Below are positions 15,523 to 22,106 of a stretch of 22,106 nucleotides of DNA, piece by piece. The notes under the pieces are model-generated. The model worked only from the letters and a program-made list of their open reading frames with translations, made no database searches and was not told the origin of the DNA. The stretch is from positions 1-22,106 of the forward strand of contig DATBFX010000521.1 in the NCBI GenBank assembly GCA_036558305.1, written 5' to 3'. Made by a program: the position numbers and the translations under genes. The DNA comes from DATBFX01 sp036558305 (GTDB lineage: Bacteria; Chloroflexota; Chloroflexia; Thermomicrobiales; UBA6265). Each line of letters starts with the position of its first letter. Positions within the stretch are counted from its first letter, which is position 1.

Positions 15523-15566
15523 CCGTAGGCCGGTGGCCCGACCGCCGGCACAGCCGGAAGGACCGC

Positions 15567-16043
15567 ATGAACGGCCAGACCGATGGCAGCGGCGAACGCG
15601 TTGCACCTCCCCGCTCGCTCCATTTGACCTCCGCGCTCCGCCGGGTCATGGTCGAGCACCTCCGAACAGCGCTTCCGCACGAAGGATGCGGGTTGCTTGC
15701 CGTCCAGCGACCATCGGGCGACACGGCCGTTGGCGCGCGCTTCTTTCCGGGGACCAACCTCGACGCCTCACCGACCCGATATACTATGGACCCGGCCGAG
15801 GTCCTCGCGGCCTTCCGCGACCTCGACGCGAACGGCTGGACCCTGGGCGCGATCGTCCACAGTCACCCCGCGACGCCGCCGGCGCCGTCGCCGACCGATC
15901 TGCGCGAGGCGTATTACCCGGAGGCGTTGATGCTCATCGTCTCGTTCGCCGCGGTCCCTCCCGTCATGCGCTGCTGGCGCCTCTCGGCGTCCCCGCCCCT
16001 GGTCGCGGCAGAGGTCCCGATCGTCCTCGCGGAGGAGACATGA
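15567..16043 (+). CDS. JAB/MPN-domain (JAMM) metalloprotease
   Basis: 158 aa, a single JAMM domain. The zinc motif is complete: E39 in PHEGCGLL, then H98-S-H100-X7-S108-X2-D111 (HSHPATPPAPSPTD). Bacterial and archaeal JAMM proteins cut after the C-terminal Gly-Gly of ubiquitin-like proteins such as sulfur carriers of the ThiS/MoaD/CysO type, or remove such proteins from targets. No ThiS/MoaD-like, E1-like or cysteine synthase gene is nearby, so the partner is unknown. GGAAGGA at 15556-15562 supports ATG 15567. The next gene begins 37 bp downstream on the same strand. Confidence 0.9.
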   Translation: MNGQTDGSGERVAPPRSLHLTSALRRVMVEHLRTALPHEGCGLLAVQRPSGDTAVGARFFPGTNLDASPTRYTMDPAEVLAAFRDLDANGWTLGAIVHSHPATPPAPSPTDLREAYYPEALMLIVSFAAVPPVMRCWRLSASPPLVAAEVPIVLAEET

Positions 16044-16080
16044 TCGGTCATGCGCGACGGATTCCTGTATCCTTGCATGC

Positions 16081-16647
16081 GTGAACCGGACGGGCGTTGA
16101 GATGGAAGCGGTCGAATCGGGATCGAACGGGACGGCGCATGCCGCACGCCCAGCCACGGGTAGGTTGCCGGTGACCAACGGGGGACGAACCCGCGAGGAA
16201 ATCCTCGCCGCGCTCGCCGCGTATCCCGACGAGTTGGCGCGCGTCGTCTTCAAAGACCACGACCCGGAGGCGCTGATGCGACCGGCCAGCGATGGCGGCT
16301 GGGGCGTCGTCGAGATCCTTCCCCACCTGCGCGACTGGGAAGAGATCTACCTCGAACGCACCCACCGGATCGTCGAGGAAGACCATCCCCACCTCCCCGG
16401 CTTCGACGACGAACTCTGGTCGATCGAGCGCGACTACCGCGGTCAGGACCCGGTCGCGACGATGGACGACTTCCGCCGCCTCCGCGAAGACCACGTCGCC
16501 TTCCTGCGCGGCCTTCCCCCCGAGGCCTGGACGCGCCCCGGCACCCATGGCTACTACGGCGAAATCACCCTCCAGTGGATGGAGAACCACGTCTGCGACC
16601 ACGACCAGGAGCACTTGCAGCAGGCGCGCGATGCCCTGGCAGGCTGA
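16081..16647 (+). CDS. DinB-like four-helix protein (paralogue 1)
   Basis: 188 aa. The DinB/YfiT superfamily consists of four-helix bundles that often bind a metal through three histidines and include thiol-dependent S-transferases. Candidate ligands are H82 in ILPHLRDWEE and two of H170, H174 and H178 in ENHVCDHDQEHLQQ. The conserved middle block DFRRLREDHVAFLRGLP and AW.RPGTH is shared with the gene at 16775. GTG 16081 has no ribosome binding site, but TATCCT ends 7 bases before it, so a leaderless start is possible; ATG 16102 is the alternative. The residues before about 35 look unstructured. It ends at a strong terminator-like hairpin. Confidence 0.75.
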   Translation: MNRTGVEMEAVESGSNGTAHAARPATGRLPVTNGGRTREEILAALAAYPDELARVVFKDHDPEALMRPASDGGWGVVEILPHLRDWEEIYLERTHRIVEEDHPHLPGFDDELWSIERDYRGQDPVATMDDFRRLREDHVAFLRGLPPEAWTRPGTHGYYGEITLQWMENHVCDHDQEHLQQARDALAG

Positions 16648-16659
16648 GCCGCGATAAGC

Positions 16660-16690
16660 ACCCCTTCGAGTTAACCCCGAAGGGGTTTCG
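16660..16690 (+). terminator. Terminator-like hairpin
   Basis: ACCCCTTCG (16660-16668) pairs with CGAAGGGGT (16678-16686), followed by TTCG. It begins 12 bp after the DinB-like stop and separates that gene from its downstream paralogue. Confidence 0.65.
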
Positions 16691-16699
16691 TTGCGTCAG

Positions 16700-16719
16700 C
16701 CCAGGGTTGAAACCCTGGG
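16700..16719. repeat. Short REP-like palindrome
   Basis: CCCAGGGTT (16700-16708) and AACCCTGGG (16711-16719) form a perfect stem with a 2-base centre. It is followed by a GGGA/CCGGGA-rich stretch. I see no gene between it and 16775. Confidence 0.6.
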
Positions 16720-16774
16720 ATCCGGGACCCGGGAACTCGGGACCAGCAACCGGCACCACGGAGCGATACAGACC

Positions 16775-17407
16775 ATGCAAACCCTCGATCGGCCGGTCAG
16801 CCGGCCCGGACAACTCCAGGGCACCGCGGCGGCGGACGTCAAGATCGCCGACCTCGACAACGACTCCCTGATCATCAGCCTCCACTTCACCATCAACCAC
16901 CTCTCGCGCTGGCTCACCCCCGTCCACGACCAGACCCTCCTCGTCCGCAGCCCGCGCCGCGCCGCGCCGTCCGTCAAAGAACTCGTCATCCGTCTCCGCG
17001 ACGAGGAACTCCGCGTGTTCCCCAAGATGCACCTCATCGCCAACCAATCAAATCCCAACCTCGACAAACTGCCACCGGTCGTCCGCACGGCCGCACAGGT
17101 TGCCCGCGACCAGCAGCGCACCACCCTCGGCGTGATGGCCGAGTTCCGCCGCCTCCGCCAGAGTACCTGTTCGCTCCTGCGCGGGCTCCCCGATTCGGCC
17201 TGGGCACGGATCGGCACCAGCCGCCGCGAGCACGATTGGCAAATCCGCACGCTCGCCGAGCACCTCGCCAACCACGACCTCGATGTCCTCTACGAGATCG
17301 ACATCGCCCTCGATCGCAGCGGCGCCCGTGACGGCGTCAACGCCGCCGCGCGCGCGCACCTGGACGACCTCCTGCGCCTCGTCCCCTTCTCCACCCGGCA
17401 ACCGTGA
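16775..17407 (+). CDS. DinB-like protein (paralogue 2)
   Basis: 210 aa. It aligns by eye with the upstream gene in the C-terminal half: EFRRLRQSTCSLLRGLPDSAW and then TLAEHLANHDLDVL against DFRRLREDHVAFLRGLPPEAW and TLQWMENHVCDHDQEHL. Candidate metal ligands are H37/H42 in ISLHFTINHL and H163/H167 in AEHLANHD. The histidine triad is less clear than in paralogue 1, so metal binding may be weaker or lost. ATG 16775 follows GGAG at 16760-16763 with an 11-base spacing. The two genes look like a tandem duplication with divergence. Function is not known. Confidence 0.65.
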   Translation: MQTLDRPVSRPGQLQGTAAADVKIADLDNDSLIISLHFTINHLSRWLTPVHDQTLLVRSPRRAAPSVKELVIRLRDEELRVFPKMHLIANQSNPNLDKLPPVVRTAAQVARDQQRTTLGVMAEFRRLRQSTCSLLRGLPDSAWARIGTSRREHDWQIRTLAEHLANHDLDVLYEIDIALDRSGARDGVNAAARAHLDDLLRLVPFSTRQP

Positions 17408-17444
17408 TCGACCCCGATCGATCCAACCCCGGGCGTGGTCGCCG

Positions 17445-17852
17445 ATGAGCGCCGTCTACCGCGAGCAATCGATCGCCGAAACCCTGGCGCGCGAATTTTT
17501 CGCCGCCATCGAGGAGCGCGACCCGCGCCGCCTCCACGCCACCCTGGCGGACCACGCCACCTTCCGCTCGCAACCACACGCCGCTCCGGTCCGCCCCGCC
17601 GAGGAGATCGTCGCCTACTTCGGCTCCGTCGTCTCCTCCTACCCAGAAGCCCACTGGGAAATCAGCGACGTGATCGCCACCGCCGACCGCGCCGCCGTCC
17701 AGTTCGTGGTCCGCGAATTCGCCGAACGCCTCGGCCGCGAGCTGATCTCCGAGCAGATCGCCGTCTTCCGCGTCGCCGGCAACAAGATCGTCAACATCGT
17801 CGGCTACTACGACACCGGCGAGTTCCGGCGCCTCTTCTGGGACCAATCGTAG
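17445..17852 (+). CDS. SnoaL/NTF2-like protein
   Basis: 135 aa, the size of a single NTF2-fold domain. It starts with a helix containing AREFFAAIEERDPRRLHATLADHATFR, written here only as the pattern of the SnoaL family's first helix and turn (residues 14-40). Later strands read AHWEISDVIATADRAAVQFVVR and EQIAVFRVAGNKIVNIVGYYDTGEF. Family members are small hydrolases, isomerases or binding proteins; no catalytic residue can be assigned. ATG 17445 is the first start giving the normal family length, although the ribosome binding site is weak. The TAG stop (17850-17852) runs into an 8-bp-unit repeat, and the regulator gene starts 27 bp later. Confidence 0.72.
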   Translation: MSAVYREQSIAETLAREFFAAIEERDPRRLHATLADHATFRSQPHAAPVRPAEEIVAYFGSVVSSYPEAHWEISDVIATADRAAVQFVVREFAERLGRELISEQIAVFRVAGNKIVNIVGYYDTGEFRRLFWDQS

Positions 17853-17868
17853 ACGGACAGACGGACGG
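17851..17868. repeat. Two-unit GACGGACA repeat before the regulator
   Basis: AGACGGACAGACGGACGG lies between the SnoaL-like stop and the regulator start and overlaps the last two bases of that stop. Its first 16 bases are the reverse complement of part of the array at 18805-18842 inside the regulator. The following GGGAGG (17867-17872) is the regulator's ribosome binding site. Confidence 0.75.
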
Positions 17869-17879
17869 GAGGAATGGCG

Positions 17880-19235
17880 ATGGCGATGTCTACCGCCTCC
17901 CCGCATCGGTTGCCGCAACCAATCACCCCGCTGATCGGGCGCGAGCGCGAGGTCGCGGCGGTCGTCGACCTCTTGCGGCGATCGGGTCACCGCCTGATCA
18001 CCCTGACCGGTCCGGGCGGCGTCGGCAAAACGCGACTGGCGGTCCAGGTTGCCGCCGAGGTCGCCGGCGAAGTTGCCGGCCGTGCCTGGTTCGTCGGTTT
18101 GGCGGCGATCGGCGATCCCGCATCGGTTGCGACAACCATCGCCGGAACCGTCGGCGCCCACGAACAACGCGGCATGTCGGCGATCGATGCCGTCGCGGCG
18201 GGAATCGGCACGCATCCGTCGTTCCTCATCCTCGACAACTTCGAGCACCTGACCGATGCCGCACCAGCCGTCGCCGCCTTGCTCGGCCGCTGTCCGGGAC
18301 TCACGCTGCTCGTCACCAGCCGATCCCGCCTTCTCCTGTCCGGCGAGCGCGTCTACCCCGTCCCGCCGCTGGCGTCCCCGGCCGGCGGCGGCATCACCGC
18401 CGCCACCGCCGCGACATCGCCCGCCGTCCAACTCTTCGTCGCCCGCGCCGAAGCCGCCAACCCCTCCTTTGCCCTCTCCGACGCCAACGCCGCGACCGTC
18501 GTCGCCATCTGTCGTCGCCTCGACGGTTTGCCCCTCGCCATCGAACTGGCCGCCGCCCGCGCTCCCCTCCTCTCGCCCGATGCCATGCTCCTCCGCCTCG
18601 ACCAACGCCTCCCGCTCCTCACCCAGGGTGCCCGCGACCATCCCCTCCGCCTCCAAACCCTTCGCAACGCCATCGCCTGGTCCCACGACCTCCTCTCCGC
18701 CGACGAGCAGACCCTCTTCCGCCGCCTCGCCGTCTTCGCCGGCGGCTTCACCCTGGAGGCGGCCGAAGCCGTCGCGGGAGACGGACAGAGAAGCATCACC
18801 GGTTCCGTCTGTCCGTCTGTCCGTCTGTCCGTCTGTCCGTCTCCGTTCTCGATCTCCTCGCCTCCCTCGTCGACGAGAGCCTCGTCCAGCGGTCGGACGA
18901 CGGTGAGGAGCCGCGCTTCGCCTTGCTCGAAACGGTCCGCGAATTCGGTCTGGAGCAACTGGCGGCGAGCGGCGAAGAACGCACGGTCCGCCTCGCGCAT
19001 GCCGACTACGCGATCGCCCTCGCCGAGCGCGCGGATCGCGACGCGACGTCCGGCGTCTTTCGGCCCTGGTTCAACCGGTTGGCCGCGGAGCAGGGCAACC
19101 TGCGAACGGCACTCGCCTGGTTGGAGCACGCCGGCGAGGTTGAGCGAACACTCCAACTCGCCGGTGCCCTCTGGCCGCTCTGGTACGCCCAGGGTCCCTA
19201 CCACGAGGAGCGCGCCCTTCTCGAACGCGTGCTGA
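17880..19235 (+). CDS. ATPase-LuxR regulator, 5' part (frame broken at 18777-18844)
   Basis: This is the N-terminal part of a large signal-transduction ATPase regulator. It has Walker A GPGGVGKT (residues 44-51), Walker B-like FLILDN (115-120), the STAND-type segments LLVTSRSRLLLSGERVYPV, CRRLDGLPLAIELAAAR, and the winged-helix-like LFRRLAVFAGGFTLEAAEAVA. Genuine coding ends at 18776. After that the frame runs through a 68-bp insert and then out of frame to a stop at 19235, so the last 150 or so residues are not meaningful. GGGAGG at 17867-17872 is too close to ATG 17874 and correctly spaced for ATG 17880, so 17880 is chosen. As sequenced, the product lacks the TPR and DNA-binding parts encoded downstream. 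Confidence 0.85.
   Translation: MAMSTASPHRLPQPITPLIGREREVAAVVDLLRRSGHRLITLTGPGGVGKTRLAVQVAAEVAGEVAGRAWFVGLAAIGDPASVATTIAGTVGAHEQRGMSAIDAVAAGIGTHPSFLILDNFEHLTDAAPAVAALLGRCPGLTLLVTSRSRLLLSGERVYPVPPLASPAGGGITAATAATSPAVQLFVARAEAANPSFALSDANAATVVAICRRLDGLPLAIELAAARAPLLSPDAMLLRLDQRLPLLTQGARDHPLRLQTLRNAIAWSHDLLSADEQTLFRRLAVFAGGFTLEAAEAVAGDGQRSITGSVCPSVRLSVCPSPFSISSPPSSTRASSSGRTTVRSRASPCSKRSANSVWSNWRRAAKNARSASRMPTTRSPSPSARIATRRPASFGPGSTGWPRSRATCERHSPGWSTPARLSEHSNSPVPSGRSGTPRVPTTRSAPFSNAC
18777..18844. mobile_element. 68-bp inserted repeat element within the regulator gene
   Basis: GGAGACGGACAG (18777-18788) and CTGTCCGTCTCC (18833-18844) are perfect inverted ends. Codons before the element (GCG, 18774-18776) and after it (GTT, 18845) join in frame if the 68 bp are removed, giving a normal-looking EAAEAVA-VLDLLASLVDESL junction. 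Its length is 3n+2, so it shifts the frame. No direct duplication of flanking bases is obvious. Confidence 0.7.
18805..18842 (+). repeat. Microsatellite: 4.75 copies of CCGTCTGT
   Basis: Four complete 8-bp units (18805-18836) and six further bases are uninterrupted. Because 8 is not a multiple of 3, each unit gained or lost changes the reading frame of the regulator. Loss of one unit would leave a 60-bp in-frame insert, and gain of two would also restore the frame. Confidence 0.9.
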
Positions 19236-20236
19236 CCGCCGGTTCCGACGCGCCGTTCCACGTCCGCGGCAGAGCGCAGTGGGGTGCCGGTATCCTCGCC
19301 CTCACCCAGGGCGACGTCGACGAGGCACACCGACACTTCGCCGCGGCCACCGCCCAGGCGCGCACCCTCGGCTACACCCTCGCCCTGTCCGGCGGACTCC
19401 TCAGTCTGGGCTGGATCGCGATCCATCGCGGCGACTTCGAGTGCGCCCTGGAGCATCAGCGCGAGTCGCTGGCGTTGGCCCACGAGTCGGCCGGTCGCGG
19501 CGGTGCCGTCGGTTTTGTCGCGCAGGTCCTGGGCGACCTTGGCAGTTCCGCCTTCGCCCAGGGCCATCTGGATCAGGCGGAAGCGGTCTTCCAGGAGGCA
19601 CTCGATCGCCGCCGCTTGACCAACCAGAGTTGGGGCGTCGCCCTCTCCCACGTCGGGCTGGGGTTCGTCTTTGCGAGCCGCGGCGCCCACCAGCAGGCGC
19701 TCGCATCGCTGACCGAGGGTCTGGTCCAGGCCAACGACAACGGTGACCGGCGACTCACCGCCCTCGCCCTTGCCGGCGTCGCGATCGTGGCCGTCGCCTG
19801 GGGCAAACCGCGGACTGCCGCTCGCCTCTTCGGCGCCGTCGATCGCCCGGAAGCGAGCGGTCTCCCGATCGAACCGGCTTACCGATCCGCCAAGGACCGG
19901 GCGATTGCGGCCTGCCGGACGGCGATGGGGGAGCGTGCCTTCGCCGCCGCCTGGGCCGAGGGACGCTCTCTTGGCCCGGACGCGGCGATCGCCGAAGCCG
20001 CCGCCCTCGCCGCCTCGCCCGACCTCGCGGACGTCCGCCCGCCCTCGAAGCTCTCACCGCGCGAAGTCGACGTCTTGCGGTTGATCGTGGAGGGTCGCAC
20101 CGACCGCGAGATCGGCGAGGCACTCTTCATCAGCCGCCGCACGGTGATGACCCACGTCTCGAACATCCTCGCCAAACTCGGCGTCGATTCCCGCACCGCC
20201 GCCGCCGCCCATGCCGTCCGCGACAACCTCCTCTGA
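18845..20236 (+). CDS. ATPase-LuxR regulator, 3' part (TPR and LuxR HTH)
   Basis: This is the continuation of the gene that starts at 17880, in a different frame; it has no good start of its own. From 18845 it reads VLDLLASLVDESLVQR, then PRFALLETVREFGLEQLAASGE, which is the usual segment following the ATPase winged-helix part. A long helical TPR-like region follows (about 19090-19900, with repeats such as QGDVDEAHRHFAAA, RGDFECALEHQRESLALA, QGHLDQAEAVFQEAL and RGAHQQALASLTEGL). The C-terminal LuxR HTH is intact: LSPREVDVLRLIVEGRTDREIG, then EALFISRRTVMTHVSNILAKLGV. Codon use stays typical and there are no further frameshifts or stops, which suggests the gene is not long dead. It is probably made only when the upstream repeat has a frame-restoring length. 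Confidence 0.85.
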   Translation, partial: VLDLLASLVDESLVQRSDDGEEPRFALLETVREFGLEQLAASGEERTVRLAHADYAIALAERADRDATSGVFRPWFNRLAAEQGNLRTALAWLEHAGEVERTLQLAGALWPLWYAQGPYHEERALLERVLTAGSDAPFHVRGRAQWGAGILALTQGDVDEAHRHFAAATAQARTLGYTLALSGGLLSLGWIAIHRGDFECALEHQRESLALAHESAGRGGAVGFVAQVLGDLGSSAFAQGHLDQAEAVFQEALDRRRLTNQSWGVALSHVGLGFVFASRGAHQQALASLTEGLVQANDNGDRRLTALALAGVAIVAVAWGKPRTAARLFGAVDRPEASGLPIEPAYRSAKDRAIAACRTAMGERAFAAAWAEGRSLGPDAAIAEAAALAASPDLADVRPPSKLSPREVDVLRLIVEGRTDREIGEALFISRRTVMTHVSNILAKLGVDSRTAAAAHAVRDNLL

Positions 20237-20449
20237 CCATCCTACGTATCCGCATCCGTGACCTCACCGATGCCGGACTCCCCGTGCAAATCCGTGACCG
20301 TATCGAAGCGCCAGCGGTCTACCTGGCACATGATGGAGCCATGCCCGAGCGAGGTGCGGACGGAATGGCAACCGTCGGGCTCGGGCCGAATCGGCAGCGT
20401 TGGCGCCCGCACGCATGGTGCGGCGCTTGGCCTTATTGGAGGACCAGAG

Positions 20450-21019
20450 ATGAAGACTTCAGTTCCATTGCAGTTCGACACACCATCGACCGCGGCCTGG
20501 CAGATCGACCCCATTGCCTCGACCGTCGACTTCGCCATCGAGGAGCGCATGGCCTTCGTCAAGCGCCGGACAGTGACCGGGTGCTTTGCCGGGGTCGCCG
20601 GCACCATCGCGCTCGACCGTCATCATCCGGCCACTTCCCAGGTCGAGATCGCGATCGACGCGCGGACCGTCGATACCGGCGATGCCCGCCGCGACAAGAA
20701 CCTTCGGGGCAAGCACTTCTTCGACACCGCATCCTGCCCAACCATCACCTTCGCCAGCCGCTGGTGCGACCTCGCCGACGCGAGTGCCGGTCGCTACCGC
20801 GCCACCGGCTACCTGACCGTCCGCGGCATCACGCGCGAGATCGCGATCGAGGCGGAGGGCACCCTCTCGGCATCGTTCGCCCGCATCGCCGCCACGTTCG
20901 TGCTCGATCGTCGGGACTTCGGCATGACCCGGGGCAACCCGTTCCTCTGGATCGCCGACGACGTCCGAATTTCCGTCGCCCTCGAAGCCAAAGCCATCGC
21001 CGCCGCCAAAGCCGCGTAG
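20450..21019 (+). CDS. YceI-family protein, no signal peptide
   Basis: 189 aa, the typical size of a lone YceI barrel. Motifs in order: AAWQIDPIASTVDFAIEE, the SQVEIAIDARTVDTGD...RDKNLRGKHFFD block, TITFASRW, GYLTVRGITREIAIE, and DRRDFGM. There is no signal peptide or membrane segment, unlike the YceI protein at 6667, so it should stay in the cytoplasm. GGAGG (20438-20442) lies 7 bases before ATG 20450, which decides the start over the longer in-frame reading from 20258. The 213 bp upstream show no gene. Ligand is likely an isoprenoid or lipid by family analogy. Confidence 0.9.
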   Translation: MKTSVPLQFDTPSTAAWQIDPIASTVDFAIEERMAFVKRRTVTGCFAGVAGTIALDRHHPATSQVEIAIDARTVDTGDARRDKNLRGKHFFDTASCPTITFASRWCDLADASAGRYRATGYLTVRGITREIAIEAEGTLSASFARIAATFVLDRRDFGMTRGNPFLWIADDVRISVALEAKAIAAAKAA

Positions 21020-21093
21020 GGTAAGAAGGTTTTTCCGGGATGCCGGCCGATCCGGCGCCGCGTTGATCATGATCGTAAGAAAGGATACTTGTC

Positions 21094-21942
21094 ATGCGTT
21101 GCCTCTTGTTTTTCGTTAGTGCGTTCGCTCTCCTCGCGTCACTCCTGGTGATGGGTAACGACGCTCGTGGTTCCGCTTCGCCCGCCGGCACCCCTCTGGC
21201 CGTGCCTGGCATCGATCGAAAACCGCTCGCGGCCGGTGTCCTCGACGCCCTGCCGCCCGCGCCGGCCCTCGTCGGTCTGGCTCGGGTGACGTACGATCCC
21301 GGCGCGGCCGAGGAGATCGGCATCGGACCATACGGCGACCTCGTCTCTGTCGAGTCCGGCGCCTTGACGATCGGCACCGACGGTATCGCAACGGTGACCC
21401 GCTCCGGTAACCGGTCGGAACAAACCGGTGCCGGGACCGATTTCGTCGTCGGCAAGGGAGAGTCCGCGGTCGTTCCCGGCGGTTTTGCGGTCGAGATCCG
21501 CAACGCCGGTCAGACCCCGGCGGTCGTCCTGGTCGGCTTCGTCGGCGTCGTCGAGGGCGATCCGTCCGGCCGCCCTGCCGATCCCGCCGGTGTCGTCCAA
21601 CAACTCCTCGGCCTGGGCATCACCACCGCCGCCCCCTCCGCACCCGGTCTGCTCTCGCTCGACCACGTCGCGCTCGCCGCCAACGCCGCCCTGCCGATCG
21701 CGGGCGATGCTCCATCGCTCACCCTGGTTGCCATGGAGTCCGGGGTGGCGGCCGTCCGCTGCGACGCCCCGTTAACCGTCATCCACGCCTCCGGCCCACC
21801 GGCACGGGTCGCGACCGGGACCGAGGTCACCATCGACGCGGGTGACTCCGTCCTTCTCCCGCAGCACGCGTGCGGGGAACTCCGTAACCCCGGACCGGAG
21901 CCGGCGCAGATGTTGACCCTCGCGGTCGAGTCCGAGAAATAA
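21094..21942 (+). CDS. Exported two-cupin-like protein
   Basis: 282 aa with a signal peptide (about 1-28, CLLFFVSAFALLASLLVMGN). Two beta-rich halves resemble cupin barrels: residues 60-150 (VTYDPGAAEEIGIGPYGDL, VSVESGALTIG, GKGESAVVPGGFAVEIRNAG) and 190-280 (LDHVALAANAALPI, TLVAMESGVAAV, DAGDSVLLPQHACGELRNPG). The usual metal-binding histidines of cupins are missing, so a binding role is more likely than catalysis. Such proteins are common in Thermomicrobia-like genomes with no known function. AAAGGA (21078-21085 region) precedes ATG 21094. A GATCATGATC palindrome at 21065-21074 could be an operator. Confidence 0.75.
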   Translation: MRCLLFFVSAFALLASLLVMGNDARGSASPAGTPLAVPGIDRKPLAAGVLDALPPAPALVGLARVTYDPGAAEEIGIGPYGDLVSVESGALTIGTDGIATVTRSGNRSEQTGAGTDFVVGKGESAVVPGGFAVEIRNAGQTPAVVLVGFVGVVEGDPSGRPADPAGVVQQLLGLGITTAAPSAPGLLSLDHVALAANAALPIAGDAPSLTLVAMESGVAAVRCDAPLTVIHASGPPARVATGTEVTIDAGDSVLLPQHACGELRNPGPEPAQMLTLAVESEK

Positions 21943-21948
21943 CCTGGA

Positions 21949-21970
21949 GGGGCACGGCACGCCGTGCCCC
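21949..21970. terminator. Terminator-like palindrome between convergent genes
   Basis: GGGGCACGGC (21949-21958) pairs with GCCGTGCCCC (21961-21970). It lies 6 bp after the cupin-like stop and 12 bp before the stop of the partial minus-strand gene, so it can serve both. It resembles the other TAGGGGC-type intergenic palindromes in shape but not in sequence beyond AGGGGC. Confidence 0.6.
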
Positions 21971-21982
21971 ATGGGCATCAAG

Positions 21983-22106
21983 CTAAGCGTAGCAGCGGGA
22001 CGGATCGGCCAGGAGTTGGCAGGCGCTGGGGTGCGCGCGGCGCTGGTCGACGGTGCAGCCGGCGGCCAGGCGGCGCCCGATCCGCGCCAGGGCGGCGACG
22101 AGGAGC
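21983..22106 (-). CDS. 3' end of an unidentified gene (partial)
   Basis: Only the last 41 codons are in the window. The frame ends ...ARIGRRLAAGCTVDQRRAHP and then SACQLLADPSRCYA before TAG. Third codon positions are almost all G or C, as in neighbouring genes, and the other minus frames are not, which supports a real coding end. I do not recognise the family. Confidence 0.5.
   Translation of the reverse strand, partial: LLVAALARIGRRLAAGCTVDQRRAHPSACQLLADPSRCYA

Noticed and set aside
17337..18686. Minus-strand open frame of 449 codons
   Set aside because: It covers the SnoaL-like and ATPase coding regions in antisense and has only low-complexity Gly/Asp-rich sequence.
17435..18776. Upstream part of the 933-codon frame leading into the TPR-HTH region
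   Set aside because: This part is Arg/Pro-rich out-of-frame sequence over the SnoaL-like gene and the ATPase domain; only the part after 18845 is genuine.
18805..18842. CRISPR-like array
   Set aside because: The 8-bp units are directly adjacent with no spacers; it is a microsatellite.
20237..20449. Extension of the second YceI gene upstream to 20258
   Set aside because: The extra 64 residues do not look like a signal peptide or a domain, and a well-placed GGAGG precedes ATG 20450.

Overview
The window is GC-rich (third codon positions mostly G or C). Gene style suggests Chloroflexota, most likely a Thermomicrobia/Sphaerobacter-like lineage: many small palindromic repeats between genes, a Tat-exported cysteine-rich protein, FixH/YtkA-like and cupin-like exported proteins, and ATPase-LuxR regulators. 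This taxonomic call is inference from style; there is no marker gene that settles it.

Layout. 1-1529: a creatinase/aminopeptidase P-fold protein that appears to have lost most of its metal ligands. 1753-3681: a Tat-type exported protein with about 116 cysteines in 642 residues, built on five tandem 88-93-residue units. 3875-3945: tRNA-Cys(GCA) with its own promoter and terminator-like hairpin. 4006-5478: a convergent pair, an ADP-ribose-type Nudix hydrolase and an alpha/beta hydrolase, separated by a palindromic repeat. 5754-7635: an orphan NarL-type response regulator and a membrane-anchored YceI protein. 7835-9192: a nitroreductase translationally coupled to a stand-alone B3/B4 tRNA-binding-domain protein. 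9280-11606: divergent purD and nudC. 11704-15414: a FixH/YtkA-like protein, a PIG-V-like membrane glycosyltransferase and an exported M1 metallopeptidase, the last two separated by a 322-bp element with 40-bp terminal inverted repeats. 15567-20236: a same-strand run of a JAMM protease, two DinB-like paralogues, a SnoaL-like protein and a large ATPase-TPR-LuxR regulator. 20450-22106: a second YceI protein, a cupin-like exported protein and the 3' end of an unidentified minus-strand gene.

The most unusual locus is the regulator at 17880-20236. Its reading frame is broken by a 68-bp insert (18777-18844) that is bounded by a perfect 12-bp inverted repeat and contains 4.75 copies of an 8-bp unit. 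Removing exactly the 68 bp, or one 8-bp unit, restores the frame. It therefore looks like a small inserted element that may act as a slippage (phase-variation) switch, unless the repeat count is an assembly error.

A second theme is that palindromic repeats sit right at gene ends and in several cases supply coding sequence. A repeat arm provides the stop of the first Nudix gene, another the last residues of purD, another the stop of the SnoaL-like gene, and another the in-frame stop that fixes the 5' limit of the glycosyltransferase.
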